Shown one piece after another: positions 7,327-15,779 of a stretch of DNA of 34,454 nucleotides (position 1 is its first letter; every line of letters starts with the position of its first letter). The position numbers were made by a program, and so were the translations under genes. The notes below the pieces were generated by a model. It was not told the DNA's origin, did not search any database, and worked only from the letters and a program-made list of their open reading frames with translations. The DNA comes from Verrucomicrobiaceae bacterium (lineage in GTDB: Bacteria > Verrucomicrobiota > Verrucomicrobiia > Verrucomicrobiales > DEV007), in assembly GCA_012719225.1 (NCBI GenBank), contig JAAYAT010000046.1, forward strand, positions 1-34,454, read 5' to 3'.

Positions 7327-8211
7327 ATGGCTTTCATCATCAACGGCGAACCTATCGCGGACGAGGTTTTCGAAGAAGAATTCGAATCGATCAAGGAACA
7401 CTACCAGAGCCTCGGCGAAGTCGTCTGTTGCGACCGCGACACGGAGTTCCGGGGCTACGCGCGGGACAACGTGATCCACCGCACCCTCCTCGAACAGGAA
7501 TCGCTAAAGCGCTACGGCGAGGTCTCCGACGAGGCGGTCGAGGCCCGCTTCGAAGAGGTCAAAGCCGAACACGGCGACGAGCAGAAATTCTACGATAACA
7601 CCGGCTTCAACCCCGGGGACCGGCGCGTCATCCTTGAAAAGCTCAAGAGCAACATGATCGTGGACCGACTCTTCGAGGCCGAACTGGATCTGCCCACCGA
7701 TCCCTCCGATGAAGAATTGGAAGCCTACTATCAGGCGAATCTCTCCCGCTACATGCAATCCGAGCAGGTCCGCGTCAGCCAGATTTTCATCGAACCCTCC
7801 AGCCACGAGGCCGCCCGCGAAGCCTACATCGCACTGCGCGAGCTCCGGCGGGAACTCCTCGCTGGAAAGGACTTCGAACTCGCCGCCCGCGAGCACGGGA
7901 GCGGCGAGGATCGCGAGATCGATCTCGGATTCATGAAACAGGGCGAGACCATGCCCGAGATCGAAGCGATCACCTTTTCCATGGAAGTGGGCGAAATCAG
8001 CCCCATCGTCGCGACCCACTACGGATTCCATCTCTTTACCGTGACGGACCGCAAGGACCCCGCCCCCATCCCGCGCTCCGAGATTTCCGAACTGCGCGAC
8101 CAGTTCCTGCAGGAAAAACGCGGCCTCGCCATCGAAGCGCTCCTCGCCCGGCTCAAAGCCGCCGGGAGCATCGAAGAAGTCGGCGACACCGACGGCGCGG
8201 AGCCGTCGTGA
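7327..8211 (+). CDS. parvulin-type peptidyl-prolyl isomerase without signal peptide
   Basis: This enzyme catalyses cis/trans isomerisation of peptidyl-prolyl bonds as a folding helper. It has 294 residues from the ATG at 7327 (MAFIINGEPIADEVF); the track start at 7105 adds a basic shadow extension. An acidic helical N-terminal part (about 1-140) resembles the chaperone arm of SurA/PrsA-type proteins. It is followed by a parvulin domain (about 146-243): VRVSQIFI, FELAAREHGSG, DLGFMKQGETMPEIE, VGEISPIVATHYGFHLFTV. The C-terminal helix is short. No signal peptide, lipobox or membrane segment is visible, so it is probably cytoplasmic, unlike SurA or PrsA. NifM is a known signal-less relative, but no nif genes are nearby. 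It is divergent from the nucleotidyltransferase gene. Confidence 0.88.
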   Translation: MAFIINGEPIADEVFEEEFESIKEHYQSLGEVVCCDRDTEFRGYARDNVIHRTLLEQESLKRYGEVSDEAVEARFEEVKAEHGDEQKFYDNTGFNPGDRRVILEKLKSNMIVDRLFEAELDLPTDPSDEELEAYYQANLSRYMQSEQVRVSQIFIEPSSHEAAREAYIALRELRRELLAGKDFELAAREHGSGEDREIDLGFMKQGETMPEIEAITFSMEVGEISPIVATHYGFHLFTVTDRKDPAPIPRSEISELRDQFLQEKRGLAIEALLARLKAAGSIEEVGDTDGAEPS

Positions 8212-8283
8212 CCACCGCGACCGGACGCGGCGAACGCGGTTTCCCGCCGACGTCCGCCCCCTTCAAAATCCTCGGCAAATTCC

Positions 8284-8314
8284 TTGAATAGGAATCTTTT
8301 TCCTATAGTATTCA
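8284..8314 (+). promoter_or_regulatory. AT-rich promoter/hairpin upstream of the hybrid kinase
   Basis: TTGAAT (8284-8289) and TAGTAT (8306-8311) are spaced 16 bp and fit a sigma-70-type promoter, each matching four of six. The same bases form an imperfect inverted repeat: TTGAATA pairs with TATTCAA and AGGAA with TTCCT. The element therefore could also be an operator or a hairpin ending the parvulin transcript. The whole 8265-8370 stretch is strikingly AT-rich in a GC-rich window. No small ORF is evident in the 171-bp gap. Confidence 0.4.
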
Positions 8315-8382
8315 ACTCATACTGATTTTCATTAATTCAATAATTTTTACTTTTCTATCATTCCTCAAGGCATAGCGATGTG

Positions 8383-11300
8383 ATGGCGAACTGCTGGCGA
8401 TCTTCCTTCCTGCCTTCCGCTCTGCTCCTCTGGGTGGCATGGCACGGTTTCGGCCATCCCGCGACCGCCCAGGCGCCCCAGGAAAATCACATCCGATTCA
8501 CCTCGCTCTCCACCTCCACCGCCCGGGGACTCAAATCGGATTTGGTGCGGGACATCGTTCAGGATACGAACGGTTCCGTCTGGCTCGCGACCCACCGAGG
8601 GCTGAGTCGCTTCGACGGTTGGGAGACGATCCACTATCCGCACCCTCCCGGTCGCAACGGCAGCCCCGGAGGCGACCGGATCAGCGCCATCGCCACCACC
8701 CGCAGCCAAAAGGGCGTGCTCTGGATCGGGACCTCCTCCCGGGGACTGCTCCAATTTCATCAGGACACCGGCAAGACCATCCCGCTGGCGACGGGACCGG
8801 ACGACCGTTCCATTGTGGATCTCGCCATTTCCGAAGACCGCTTTCTCTGGGTCGGGACCGATGCCGGGCTCCGTCTCCTCCACCTCGCCACCGGGGAAAT
8901 CACCGCGGTCGAGGGACCGCTCGGGAGCAGCCGCATCGCCTCGATCACCGTCCTGGGCCAGGAGGAAGTCTGGGTGGGAACGGTCGCCGGCGATCTCTAC
9001 CACTGGAAGAGCCAGGAACACACTTTCCAAAAATTCTGGTCGACCACCGTGCCGGTCACCGCCGTGGCCCGCGATGCCAAGAACCGCATCTGGATCGGGA
9101 CCGCCGGGAACGGGGTCTACACCTACTCCGCCGGGAGCGCCCGGAATCCCGTTCCCTTTCCGATCCGGGAAAAGAACATCACCTCGCTTTTCGTCGATTC
9201 CAACTTCGATCTCTGGGTCGGCACGAGGAACGGCCTGGCCCTCTTCGACCGGGGCAACGACACCTTCCTCTATTTCACCAACAACCCCCGCCACGCCGAC
9301 AGCCTCGCCGACAACCAGATCTCGGCGATTTTTGAAGATCGCTCCCGCATCCTCTGGATCGCGACCTACGGAGGCGGCGCGAGCCGTTTTCCCCTCGACC
9401 GCCAATGGTTCGCCCATCTGCGTTTTCACCCCGGGAAAAAAAACGGCCTGCCGCACCCTGCGGTCCAAACCCTAGGCCACAGCGACGGCGACGACATCTG
9501 GATCGGAACCGAGCGGGGACTCGCCCGCTGGGATGCCGGGGCCGCCGCCTACGCCGGAATCCCGTCCGGCCTGACAGCGGTCCCGTCTCCCGACGAATCA
9601 CCGTCGGCAACAGGGTCGACTCCGAATATCAACAGGGTCATGAAAGACGACGAGGGACGACTCTGGCTCGCCACCCGGGGCGACGGACTGCTCCGCCACG
9701 ATCGCGACGGCGCGGTCACGGTTTTCCGGCACGAACCGGGCAACCCCGCCTCCCTCGGGCACGACAATGTCTCCACCGTGTTTCAGGACAGCCGCGGACG
9801 GATTTTCGCCGGGACCCATGGCGGAGGTCTCTGGCGGTGGGAACCCGCATCCCCCCGCTTCACCCGCATCCTCGCGGACGAGGGAGCCGACGCGGGCGAC
9901 ACGGGCGGGTCGGCCGATTTCATCCAGACGATCCGGGAAGATCCCTCGGGCGATCTCTGGATTTCCACTCCCTCGCAAATTTACCTGCTGCGGAAAGACG
10001 CCACCGCGTTGGTCTCCTTCGCCGCTGCCTTTCCCCGGGCCGAAAAAACCACCGGCGAGCGCTTCACCACCCTGCTGCCCGACAACAACGGCATCGTCTG
10101 GATCGGCACCCTCAACGCGGGCCTCGACCGCTTCAACAGCCGCACCGGCGAGATGACCAATTTCAACCAAGCCGTCAACGGACTGCCCGATGACAAAGTC
10201 GTCTCCCTGATCAAGGACGAGAACCATTTCCTCTGGGTGGCCACCCGCACCGGAATCGCGCGACTCAATTCCATGCAGAGCGAGTTCCGCGTGTTCTCCG
10301 GCCAGGACGGTCTCCAGACCGAGGGATTTTCGATCGACGCGGTCGCCCGCGACGCGGCCGGCAGGCTTTACTTCGGCGGTCTCGACGGATTCAACATCGT
10401 CGATCCCGCCAATCTCCCCGCGCTTCCCCGCCCGCCCAATCCCATCCTCACCAGCTTCGAATATTTCGGCGAACCGGTCGCCCCGCGCGCGGGCGGCATC
10501 CTCGAACGCGAACTCGCCGCGACCGACGAGATCCGCCTCCCCTACGATCAGCGGATCCGTTTCGCCTTTCGCTTCGCCAACCTCGATCACCAGCTCCCCG
10601 ACCGGGGCTTTTTCCGATATATGCTGGAGGGCTACGAATACGAGTGGCAGACCGCCGGGGAGGATCACAAGGCGGTCTACGCGAATCTCCCCCCCGGGAA
10701 ATATCTTTTCAAAGTGCAGAGCTCCCTCGACGGACGCGAGTGGCCCGACATCACCGCAAAAGTGCGCCTCCTGATCCGCCCGCCCTGGTGGCAGACCTGG
10801 TGGGCCGAGACGCTCGGACTGCTCGCCGTCGTCAGTCTCATCGTCCTCGTGATCCGCTTTTCCATCCAATCCCGGGTCCGCCAGATGAACCGCCACGAGG
10901 AAATGCTGACCGCCCAGCGCGACAAGGCCGAGGCCGCCCTCGCCCGCCAATTGCAGAACCGCATGTTGCTCGAACGCACCACCAAGGAATTCTCCAGCGG
11001 GGTGCGCAAGGACCAGATTCTCAGCGACGCCCTCCACCACATCACCGAGCAATTCGGCGCGACCCACTGCCTCGTCCAGCGGCTCGTCCCGGTCGAGGAC
11101 GACGACGGCATCTCCCGCGACACCCTGAAACAGATCGGCTATTGCAGACGCTTCGGGCGCGGACCGGACGAAGGCAAACCCAGCCTCTCGATCACCGACC
11201 CTCTCGCCCGACACATCCTGCGGTCGGACTCCGTCGTCTCTCTCGCCAAGTCCATTCCCGAATCCATCCAGTCGCCCTTTCCCGAAGACGAACCCATCAC

Positions 11301-12723
11301 CCTGCTCGCCGCCAAGACCAGTTTCCGCGAAGTGCCCAACGGACTGGTCCTCCTCCTCCGGGTCGGTCCCAGCGCCCCGTGGTCCGAAGAAGACATCAAG
11401 CTGCTCGAGGCCCTCACCGGACAATTCGGCATCTCCATCGCCAATATCAACACCGCCGCGATCGAGGAAAAATACCGCAACCACCTCGTCGAGGCCCGCC
11501 ACCTCGCCGAAGTCGCCAACCGCGCCAAGAGCGACTTCCTCGCCAAGATGACCCACGAGCTGCGCACTCCGCTCAACGCCATCATCGGCTTTTCCGAGAT
11601 CCTCGGCGAGGACAAGAGCCTCAACCCCAAACAACGCGAAACCCTCGACATCATCAACAACAGCGGCGAGCACCTCCTCGACGTCATCAACGAAATTCTC
11701 GACCTTTCCAAAATCGAGGCCGGCAAGATGGAGCTGCACGAGGAGACTTTCGAACTGACTCCCCTGCTCAAATCGGTCTACGAAATGCTCGCAATGAAGG
11801 CCGCGGCGAACCGCATCGCCTTTCACTTTTCCGCCCGCTCCCCCCTCCCCGCCGAGATCACGACCGACCGCAGCAAACTGCGCCAGATCCTCATCAACCT
11901 CATCGGGAACGCGATCAAATTCACCGCCCAGGGCGGCGTCAGCGTGTCCCTCTCCGCCACCGAACTCAGCCCCGGCGAGATGGTCATGGGACGCCTCCGC
12001 CGCGACATCCAGCTCGAATTTGAAATCCGCGACACCGGGCGCGGCATCCATGCCGACGAACTCGGCAAGCTCTTCGAGCGGTATTCCCAGACCGAGAGCG
12101 GACGCCGCTCCTCCGAAGGCACCGGACTCGGTCTCCCCATCGCGAAAAGTTTCGTGCAACTGATGGGCGGCGACATCGAAGTCGAATCCGTCTTCGGCGA
12201 GGGCACCACCTTCCGCTTCACCATCGCCTGCGAGGAGGTCGCTCCGGCCAAGGCGGACGCGGCCCACCACAGCGTCAGCCTCGACGAGAAAACCGCCCAG
12301 CGCATCAACGGTTTCACCTCGGCCCATCCGGAAATCCGCATCCTCATCGCCGAAGACCAACCCACCAACCGCCTCCTCCTCAAGCGCATCCTCGGCAAGG
12401 CCGGCTTCGCCCTCGCCGAAGCGGCCAACGGCCAGGAGGCGATCGAAAAATGGAGCGAGTGGAAACCGCACCTCATCCTCATGGACGAAGACATGCCGGT
12501 CAAAAAGGGCTCCGAAGCGACCCGCGAGATCAAGAACCTGGCCACGGCGGAGAGCGACACCGTCATCGTCTCCCTCACCGCCTACGCCCTCGAACAGGCG
12601 CGACTCGGCGCGATCGAGGCGGGCTGCGCCGACTTCGTCGCCAAACCGTTCCGCTCCCACGAACTCTTCTCCGTGATCTCGAAACACCTCGGCGTCGATT
12701 ACACCTTCACCGACGCCGCCTGA
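8383..12723 (+). CDS. propeller-type hybrid sensor histidine kinase / response regulator
   Basis: This membrane sensor binds a ligand in the periplasm and runs an internal His-Asp phosphorelay. It has 1446 residues from the ATG at 8383 (a GTG sits just before it). A signal peptide (about 1-30) is followed by fourteen propeller repeats of the type ISxIxxDxxGxLWIGT (about 45-690), enough for two seven-bladed propellers. A Y_Y_Y domain (about 715-795, with YMLEGYEYEW and NLPPGKYLFKV) and one membrane segment (about 807-830) come next. A coiled coil and GAF domain (about 860-1010) lead to HisKA with His1058 in MTHELRTPLNAI. The HATPase has NLIGNAIKFT, DTGRGI and GTGLGLPI. The receiver has phospho-acceptor Asp1368 in LMDEDMP and ends VAKPFRSHELF. 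Unlike Bacteroides-type hybrid systems it has no C-terminal AraC DNA-binding domain, and no response regulator gene is adjacent. The signal is unknown. Confidence 0.95.
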   Translation: MANCWRSSFLPSALLLWVAWHGFGHPATAQAPQENHIRFTSLSTSTARGLKSDLVRDIVQDTNGSVWLATHRGLSRFDGWETIHYPHPPGRNGSPGGDRISAIATTRSQKGVLWIGTSSRGLLQFHQDTGKTIPLATGPDDRSIVDLAISEDRFLWVGTDAGLRLLHLATGEITAVEGPLGSSRIASITVLGQEEVWVGTVAGDLYHWKSQEHTFQKFWSTTVPVTAVARDAKNRIWIGTAGNGVYTYSAGSARNPVPFPIREKNITSLFVDSNFDLWVGTRNGLALFDRGNDTFLYFTNNPRHADSLADNQISAIFEDRSRILWIATYGGGASRFPLDRQWFAHLRFHPGKKNGLPHPAVQTLGHSDGDDIWIGTERGLARWDAGAAAYAGIPSGLTAVPSPDESPSATGSTPNINRVMKDDEGRLWLATRGDGLLRHDRDGAVTVFRHEPGNPASLGHDNVSTVFQDSRGRIFAGTHGGGLWRWEPASPRFTRILADEGADAGDTGGSADFIQTIREDPSGDLWISTPSQIYLLRKDATALVSFAAAFPRAEKTTGERFTTLLPDNNGIVWIGTLNAGLDRFNSRTGEMTNFNQAVNGLPDDKVVSLIKDENHFLWVATRTGIARLNSMQSEFRVFSGQDGLQTEGFSIDAVARDAAGRLYFGGLDGFNIVDPANLPALPRPPNPILTSFEYFGEPVAPRAGGILERELAATDEIRLPYDQRIRFAFRFANLDHQLPDRGFFRYMLEGYEYEWQTAGEDHKAVYANLPPGKYLFKVQSSLDGREWPDITAKVRLLIRPPWWQTWWAETLGLLAVVSLIVLVIRFSIQSRVRQMNRHEEMLTAQRDKAEAALARQLQNRMLLERTTKEFSSGVRKDQILSDALHHITEQFGATHCLVQRLVPVEDDDGISRDTLKQIGYCRRFGRGPDEGKPSLSITDPLARHILRSDSVVSLAKSIPESIQSPFPEDEPITLLAAKTSFREVPNGLVLLLRVGPSAPWSEEDIKLLEALTGQFGISIANINTAAIEEKYRNHLVEARHLAEVANRAKSDFLAKMTHELRTPLNAIIGFSEILGEDKSLNPKQRETLDIINNSGEHLLDVINEILDLSKIEAGKMELHEETFELTPLLKSVYEMLAMKAAANRIAFHFSARSPLPAEITTDRSKLRQILINLIGNAIKFTAQGGVSVSLSATELSPGEMVMGRLRRDIQLEFEIRDTGRGIHADELGKLFERYSQTESGRRSSEGTGLGLPIAKSFVQLMGGDIEVESVFGEGTTFRFTIACEEVAPAKADAAHHSVSLDEKTAQRINGFTSAHPEIRILIAEDQPTNRLLLKRILGKAGFALAEAANGQEAIEKWSEWKPHLILMDEDMPVKKGSEATREIKNLATAESDTVIVSLTAYALEQARLGAIEAGCADFVAKPFRSHELFSVISKHLGVDYTFTDAA

Positions 12724-12750
12724 GCGAACCGCGGCGGAAACGGCGCAAAA

Positions 12751-12766
12751 CCGGCGGAACAGCCGG
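12751..12766. terminator. weak GC hairpin between convergent genes
   Basis: CCGGC, a six-base loop GGAACA, then GCCGG lies in the 48-bp gap between the convergent kinase and ABM genes. The position suits a bidirectional terminator, but there is no T-run and the stem is only 5 bp. Confidence 0.25.
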
Positions 12767-12771
12767 GTGCC

Positions 12772-13068
12772 TCAGCGCATGTCCGGGCCTTTGACCTCAT
12801 ACTGGCCCGAGATCTTTTCCCGGATGCAGGGAGCGCTCGCTTCGGCCCAGGCCGCGAAATGCTCACTGGCCTTGTGCATGGCGAACGCCTCTGCATCCCG
12901 GTACAACTCGTAGATGGCGAATTTCGTAGGGTCCTCGATGTGCTGCGACCACTCCCACTTGAGGCAACCCGGTTCGTCCCGGGAATGGATACGGTTGCCC
13001 TCCAGGGCGGCGATCATTTCCTCCAGTTTGGCGGCGTGGGCGACGATGGTGACAACAACGGCGAGCAT
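12772..13068 (-). CDS. ABM-family (quinol-type) monooxygenase
   Basis: This is a small ferredoxin-like-fold enzyme of the antibiotic-biosynthesis-monooxygenase (ABM) family, which includes YgiN-type quinol monooxygenases and the LsrG isomerase. It has 98 residues, the full family length. Visible hallmarks are VVVTIVAHAAKLEEMIAAL at the start, then SRDEPGCLKWEW, then KFAIYELYRDAEAFAMHKASEHFAAW, the typical E.Y.D..A...H..S.HF pattern. The ATG at 13068 is the natural start. It is convergent with the hybrid kinase and divergent from the coiled-coil protein gene across 133 bp. The substrate cannot be inferred. A role in redox stress would suit the quinol-type branch, but nothing here proves it. 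Confidence 0.88.
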   Translation of the reverse strand: MLAVVVTIVAHAAKLEEMIAALEGNRIHSRDEPGCLKWEWSQHIEDPTKFAIYELYRDAEAFAMHKASEHFAAWAEASAPCIREKISGQYEVKGPDMR

Positions 13069-13201
13069 GATCGCCCGAGATAGGGCAGATGCCGAACTTG
13101 TGCAAGGGATTTGCGTTCGGGCGGATCGAGCGAGGCGAGCGCCAGTCGCGGCGGTCCCCGTTCCCGCTAGAAATACGGCAAAAGAAGTTTACCTGTATTC
13201 T

Positions 13202-14119
13202 ATGAGCGAAGACTACGATCCAAACAAGGCACTCGAAGAATACGGCTACGGCAAACCCGGCCGGGGCAAGACCATCGCGATCGTGCTCCTGTCCGTTCTC
13301 GTCCTTGCGGCGGGTGGCGCGGCCGCGTTTTTGGGGAAATTCTGGAGCGACGAGCAATCCAAGACGCTCACGCTGGAGCAACAGGTCAAGGACCTCTCCA
13401 GCCGGGTCAGCGGCGCGGAAAACAAAAACGCCGAACTCTCCTCGCTGCTCGCCGACAAGCAGGCGGAGGCGGAGCGCGTCTCCGAAGAATGGAGCACCCA
13501 GGTCGAGACCTTGAAAAAACAGCACGCCGAACAACTTCAGCGGACCTACGGCCAGATGAACGAGATCGTCTACGACAGCCGCAAGACGCTCGCCTACATC
13601 GGCGACATCGAGGCCCGGCTGCGCTCGGGACAGAAAATCGATCAGGACGAGGCCGCCAAGCTCGCGGGGGTGATCAACGGACTCGCCTTTCTCCACCAGC
13701 AGTATGGCAAGCCGCTCAACGAATTCCGCGAGTTGGACCGGTATTTCTCGCGCCAACTCTCCGCACTCCCGGAAAACGCGGTGGACCCGCTCGAGACGGC
13801 CCCGCTCGGCAGACGTATTTTCAAAAACAAGGAGTTCAAGGAGGACCGCGCCCAGTATTTCGAAAAGCAGGGGCGTCGCTCCGCCATCGTCGAGGCCAAG
13901 ACCGCGGTGGCCACCGCCTACGCCAGCGCCCAGCGCCAGATGGCCGACATCTCCCTCGACATGAACCAATACCTCGCCCAGCTCCAGCGCATCGTCGACT
14001 CGAACAAGACCAGCGCCGCCGAGGTCGATGAATTTTTCGAGAAATCGAAGGAAATTCTCAAGATCCACGACAAGATCATGAGCATCGAGCCTCCCAAGGC
14101 GGAACCGGTCCAACCCTGA
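13202..14119 (+). CDS. membrane-anchored coiled-coil protein of unknown function
   Basis: I do not recognise a family. The protein has 305 residues from the ATG at 13202; the track start at 12914 is an antisense shadow of the ABM gene. It has a charged Tyr/Gly-rich cytoplasmic N-terminus (MSEDYDPNKALEEYGYG), one membrane segment at about 25-45 (IAIVLLSVLVLAAGGAAAF), then a long Gln/Glu/Lys-rich coiled coil (about 55-125). A mostly helical periplasmic domain follows, with a conserved-looking KNKEFKEDRAQYF segment and a Pro-rich end. It precedes the tripartite efflux genes on the same strand with a 172-bp gap. It could belong with envelope or transport functions, but that is only context. No Shine-Dalgarno is visible. 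Confidence 0.75.
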   Translation: MSEDYDPNKALEEYGYGKPGRGKTIAIVLLSVLVLAAGGAAAFLGKFWSDEQSKTLTLEQQVKDLSSRVSGAENKNAELSSLLADKQAEAERVSEEWSTQVETLKKQHAEQLQRTYGQMNEIVYDSRKTLAYIGDIEARLRSGQKIDQDEAAKLAGVINGLAFLHQQYGKPLNEFRELDRYFSRQLSALPENAVDPLETAPLGRRIFKNKEFKEDRAQYFEKQGRRSAIVEAKTAVATAYASAQRQMADISLDMNQYLAQLQRIVDSNKTSAAEVDEFFEKSKEILKIHDKIMSIEPPKAEPVQP

Positions 14120-14291
14120 TCCGTCGCCGCCCCGACCCTCCGATGCTTTGAAATGTGGCTCCGGGTTCTCTTGCTTTCCAATGGCACCGACCGCACCCCT
14201 GGCATCTCCTATCTGGACCGACGGGGACGGAACACCGCCCTTGTCCGACCGCGTTCTCGAAATGCACGGGAAGGAGGATCCCCGGCCCGGG

Positions 14292-15779
14292 ATGACCCGG
14301 CTCGCCGCAGCGGTCCGGGTCGGACTCCTCGCGGCGGCGGCTTTTGTCGGCGGTTGCGAATCCCTTTTCCCCCCCGACGCCAAGCATCACACCCATCTCG
14401 GGATTCCGCCGCACTGGATCGCCGGCGACGCCCCTCTCCCGACCCATTTTCCCGATCACGACTGGGTTGCCGCCTTCGGAGAGCCGGATCTCACCGCCTT
14501 TGTCGGACGTGTCATGGAGGAAAATCGCGATCTCAAAGCGGCCCAATCGCGCATTGAGATCGCCGGAGCCAACGCCCGTATCGCCGGGGCCGACCTCTAC
14601 CCCCGACTCGACGGCTCTTTCTCGGGGCAACGCAACGCTCAGAATTTCATCGGGTTGCCCCTGCCGGGGGTTCCTCCCGACACGATCCTGTCTTCCCAGA
14701 GCAATCATTTCGGTCTCTCACTCGATCTGCAATGGGAGATCGATCTCTGGGGCCGCATCCGGGCGGCGCAATCCGCCGTCGTGGCGGAGTTCGAAGCCTC
14801 GGGCTACGATTTTGCGACCGCGCAACTCTCCCTCGCGGGACAGGCGGCCAAGACCTGGTTCGCCCTCGCCGAAGCGAAGGATCAGGTCGCCCTGGCGCGG
14901 AATGCGATCGCCACCTTTTCCGAAACCGAATCCGCCATCCGGGAGCGGTTCGAACGGGGCATAGAGGACGAGGGGCGGAACCCGGCCTCCCAACTGCTCC
15001 TCGCCCGGGCCGATGTCGCCAACGCCCGCGAAAGCCTCGCCGCCCGCGAAGAGTTGGTGGGACGCGCCGCCCGTCAGCTTGAGATCCTCGCGGGGGGGTA
15101 TCCGAACGGTGCCGCCGGGTCGTCCGCCCGGCTCCCCGAAATGCCGGGGAAAGTGCCCGCCGGTCTGCCCGCGACCCTGCTCGACCGCCGTCCGGATCTC
15201 GCCTCGGCCGAGCGACGTATCGCCGCCGCCGACAAGCGGCTCCTCGAAGCGAAACGATCCCTCCTCCCCGCGATCCGCCTCACCGGCAGCTACGGACACG
15301 CGAGCGAAGATATCAGCGACATCCTCAACAACGACTTCAGCGTGTGGAATGTCGCGGGCAACCTCGCCCAGCCCATCCTCCAGGGAGGTCGGCTCCGGGC
15401 CAACATTGCGAAGCGGGATTCCGAACTCGAACTCGCCGCCGCCGAGTTCGAGCAGGCCGCCCTGACCGCGTTCTCCGAGGTGGAAAACGCCCTCGCCGCC
15501 GAAACTTTCCTGACGCGCCGCGTGGACGCCCTCGAGAACGCGTCGCGTCTCGCCCTCGCCGCGTATCGCCGCTCGCTGGAGGAATTCGAACGGGGGACCG
15601 GAGATTTCCTCACCGTCCTCACCTCGCAGCAGCGGCTGTTCACGAGCCGCGCCCAATCCATCGGTATGCGCCGCCAGCGTCTCGACAACCGCGTCGACCT
15701 CTATCTCGCTCTCGGCGGCAGTTTCCAACCCGCCGAACCTTCCCACGCAACCGCAACCGCAACCGCAACGAAACCATGA
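14292..15779 (+). CDS. outer-membrane efflux lipoprotein (TolC/OprM/NodT family)
   Basis: This is the trimeric outer-membrane channel of a tripartite RND efflux pump. It has 495 residues from the ATG at 14292. That start gives a lipoprotein signal, MTRLAAAVRV...VGGCE, with the lipobox Cys near residue 22. The track start at 14148 is a TTG that adds 48 residues without a signal; an ATG at 14262 is also possible. AAGGAGG sits 14 bases upstream of 14292, further than usual. The two OEP repeats are visible: HFGLSLDLQWEIDLWGRIRA with AAKTWFALAEAKDQ, then LPATLLDRRPDLASAERRI, LPAIRLTGSYG, GGRLRANI and TAFSEVENALAAE. The stop overlaps the fusion-protein ATG (ATGA), so the pump genes are translationally coupled. 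Confidence 0.93.
   Translation: MTRLAAAVRVGLLAAAAFVGGCESLFPPDAKHHTHLGIPPHWIAGDAPLPTHFPDHDWVAAFGEPDLTAFVGRVMEENRDLKAAQSRIEIAGANARIAGADLYPRLDGSFSGQRNAQNFIGLPLPGVPPDTILSSQSNHFGLSLDLQWEIDLWGRIRAAQSAVVAEFEASGYDFATAQLSLAGQAAKTWFALAEAKDQVALARNAIATFSETESAIRERFERGIEDEGRNPASQLLLARADVANARESLAAREELVGRAARQLEILAGGYPNGAAGSSARLPEMPGKVPAGLPATLLDRRPDLASAERRIAAADKRLLEAKRSLLPAIRLTGSYGHASEDISDILNNDFSVWNVAGNLAQPILQGGRLRANIAKRDSELELAAAEFEQAALTAFSEVENALAAETFLTRRVDALENASRLALAAYRRSLEEFERGTGDFLTVLTSQQRLFTSRAQSIGMRRQRLDNRVDLYLALGGSFQPAEPSHATATATATKP
15746..15769. repeat. 6-bp tandem repeat CGCAAC x4
   Basis: Four perfect copies of CGCAAC lie at the 3' end of the efflux channel gene and encode an alternating Ala-Thr tail. 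They end six bases before the next gene's ATG, so they form that gene's ribosome-loading region. A copy-number change would stay in frame. Confidence 0.8.

Noticed and set aside
9598-12687. 1029-codon open frame on the minus strand
   Set aside because: Antisense to the hybrid kinase, whose domains are unmistakable. The translation is low-complexity Glu/Gly/Phe-rich.
14148-14291. N-terminal extension of the efflux channel (TTG start)
   Set aside because: It would bury the lipoprotein signal peptide 48 residues inside the protein. The ATG at 14292 gives a proper lipobox.
15746-15769. CGCAAC repeats as a CRISPR-like or regulatory array
   Set aside because: The unit is only 6 bp with no spacers and lies in coding sequence. 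It is a simple tandem repeat.
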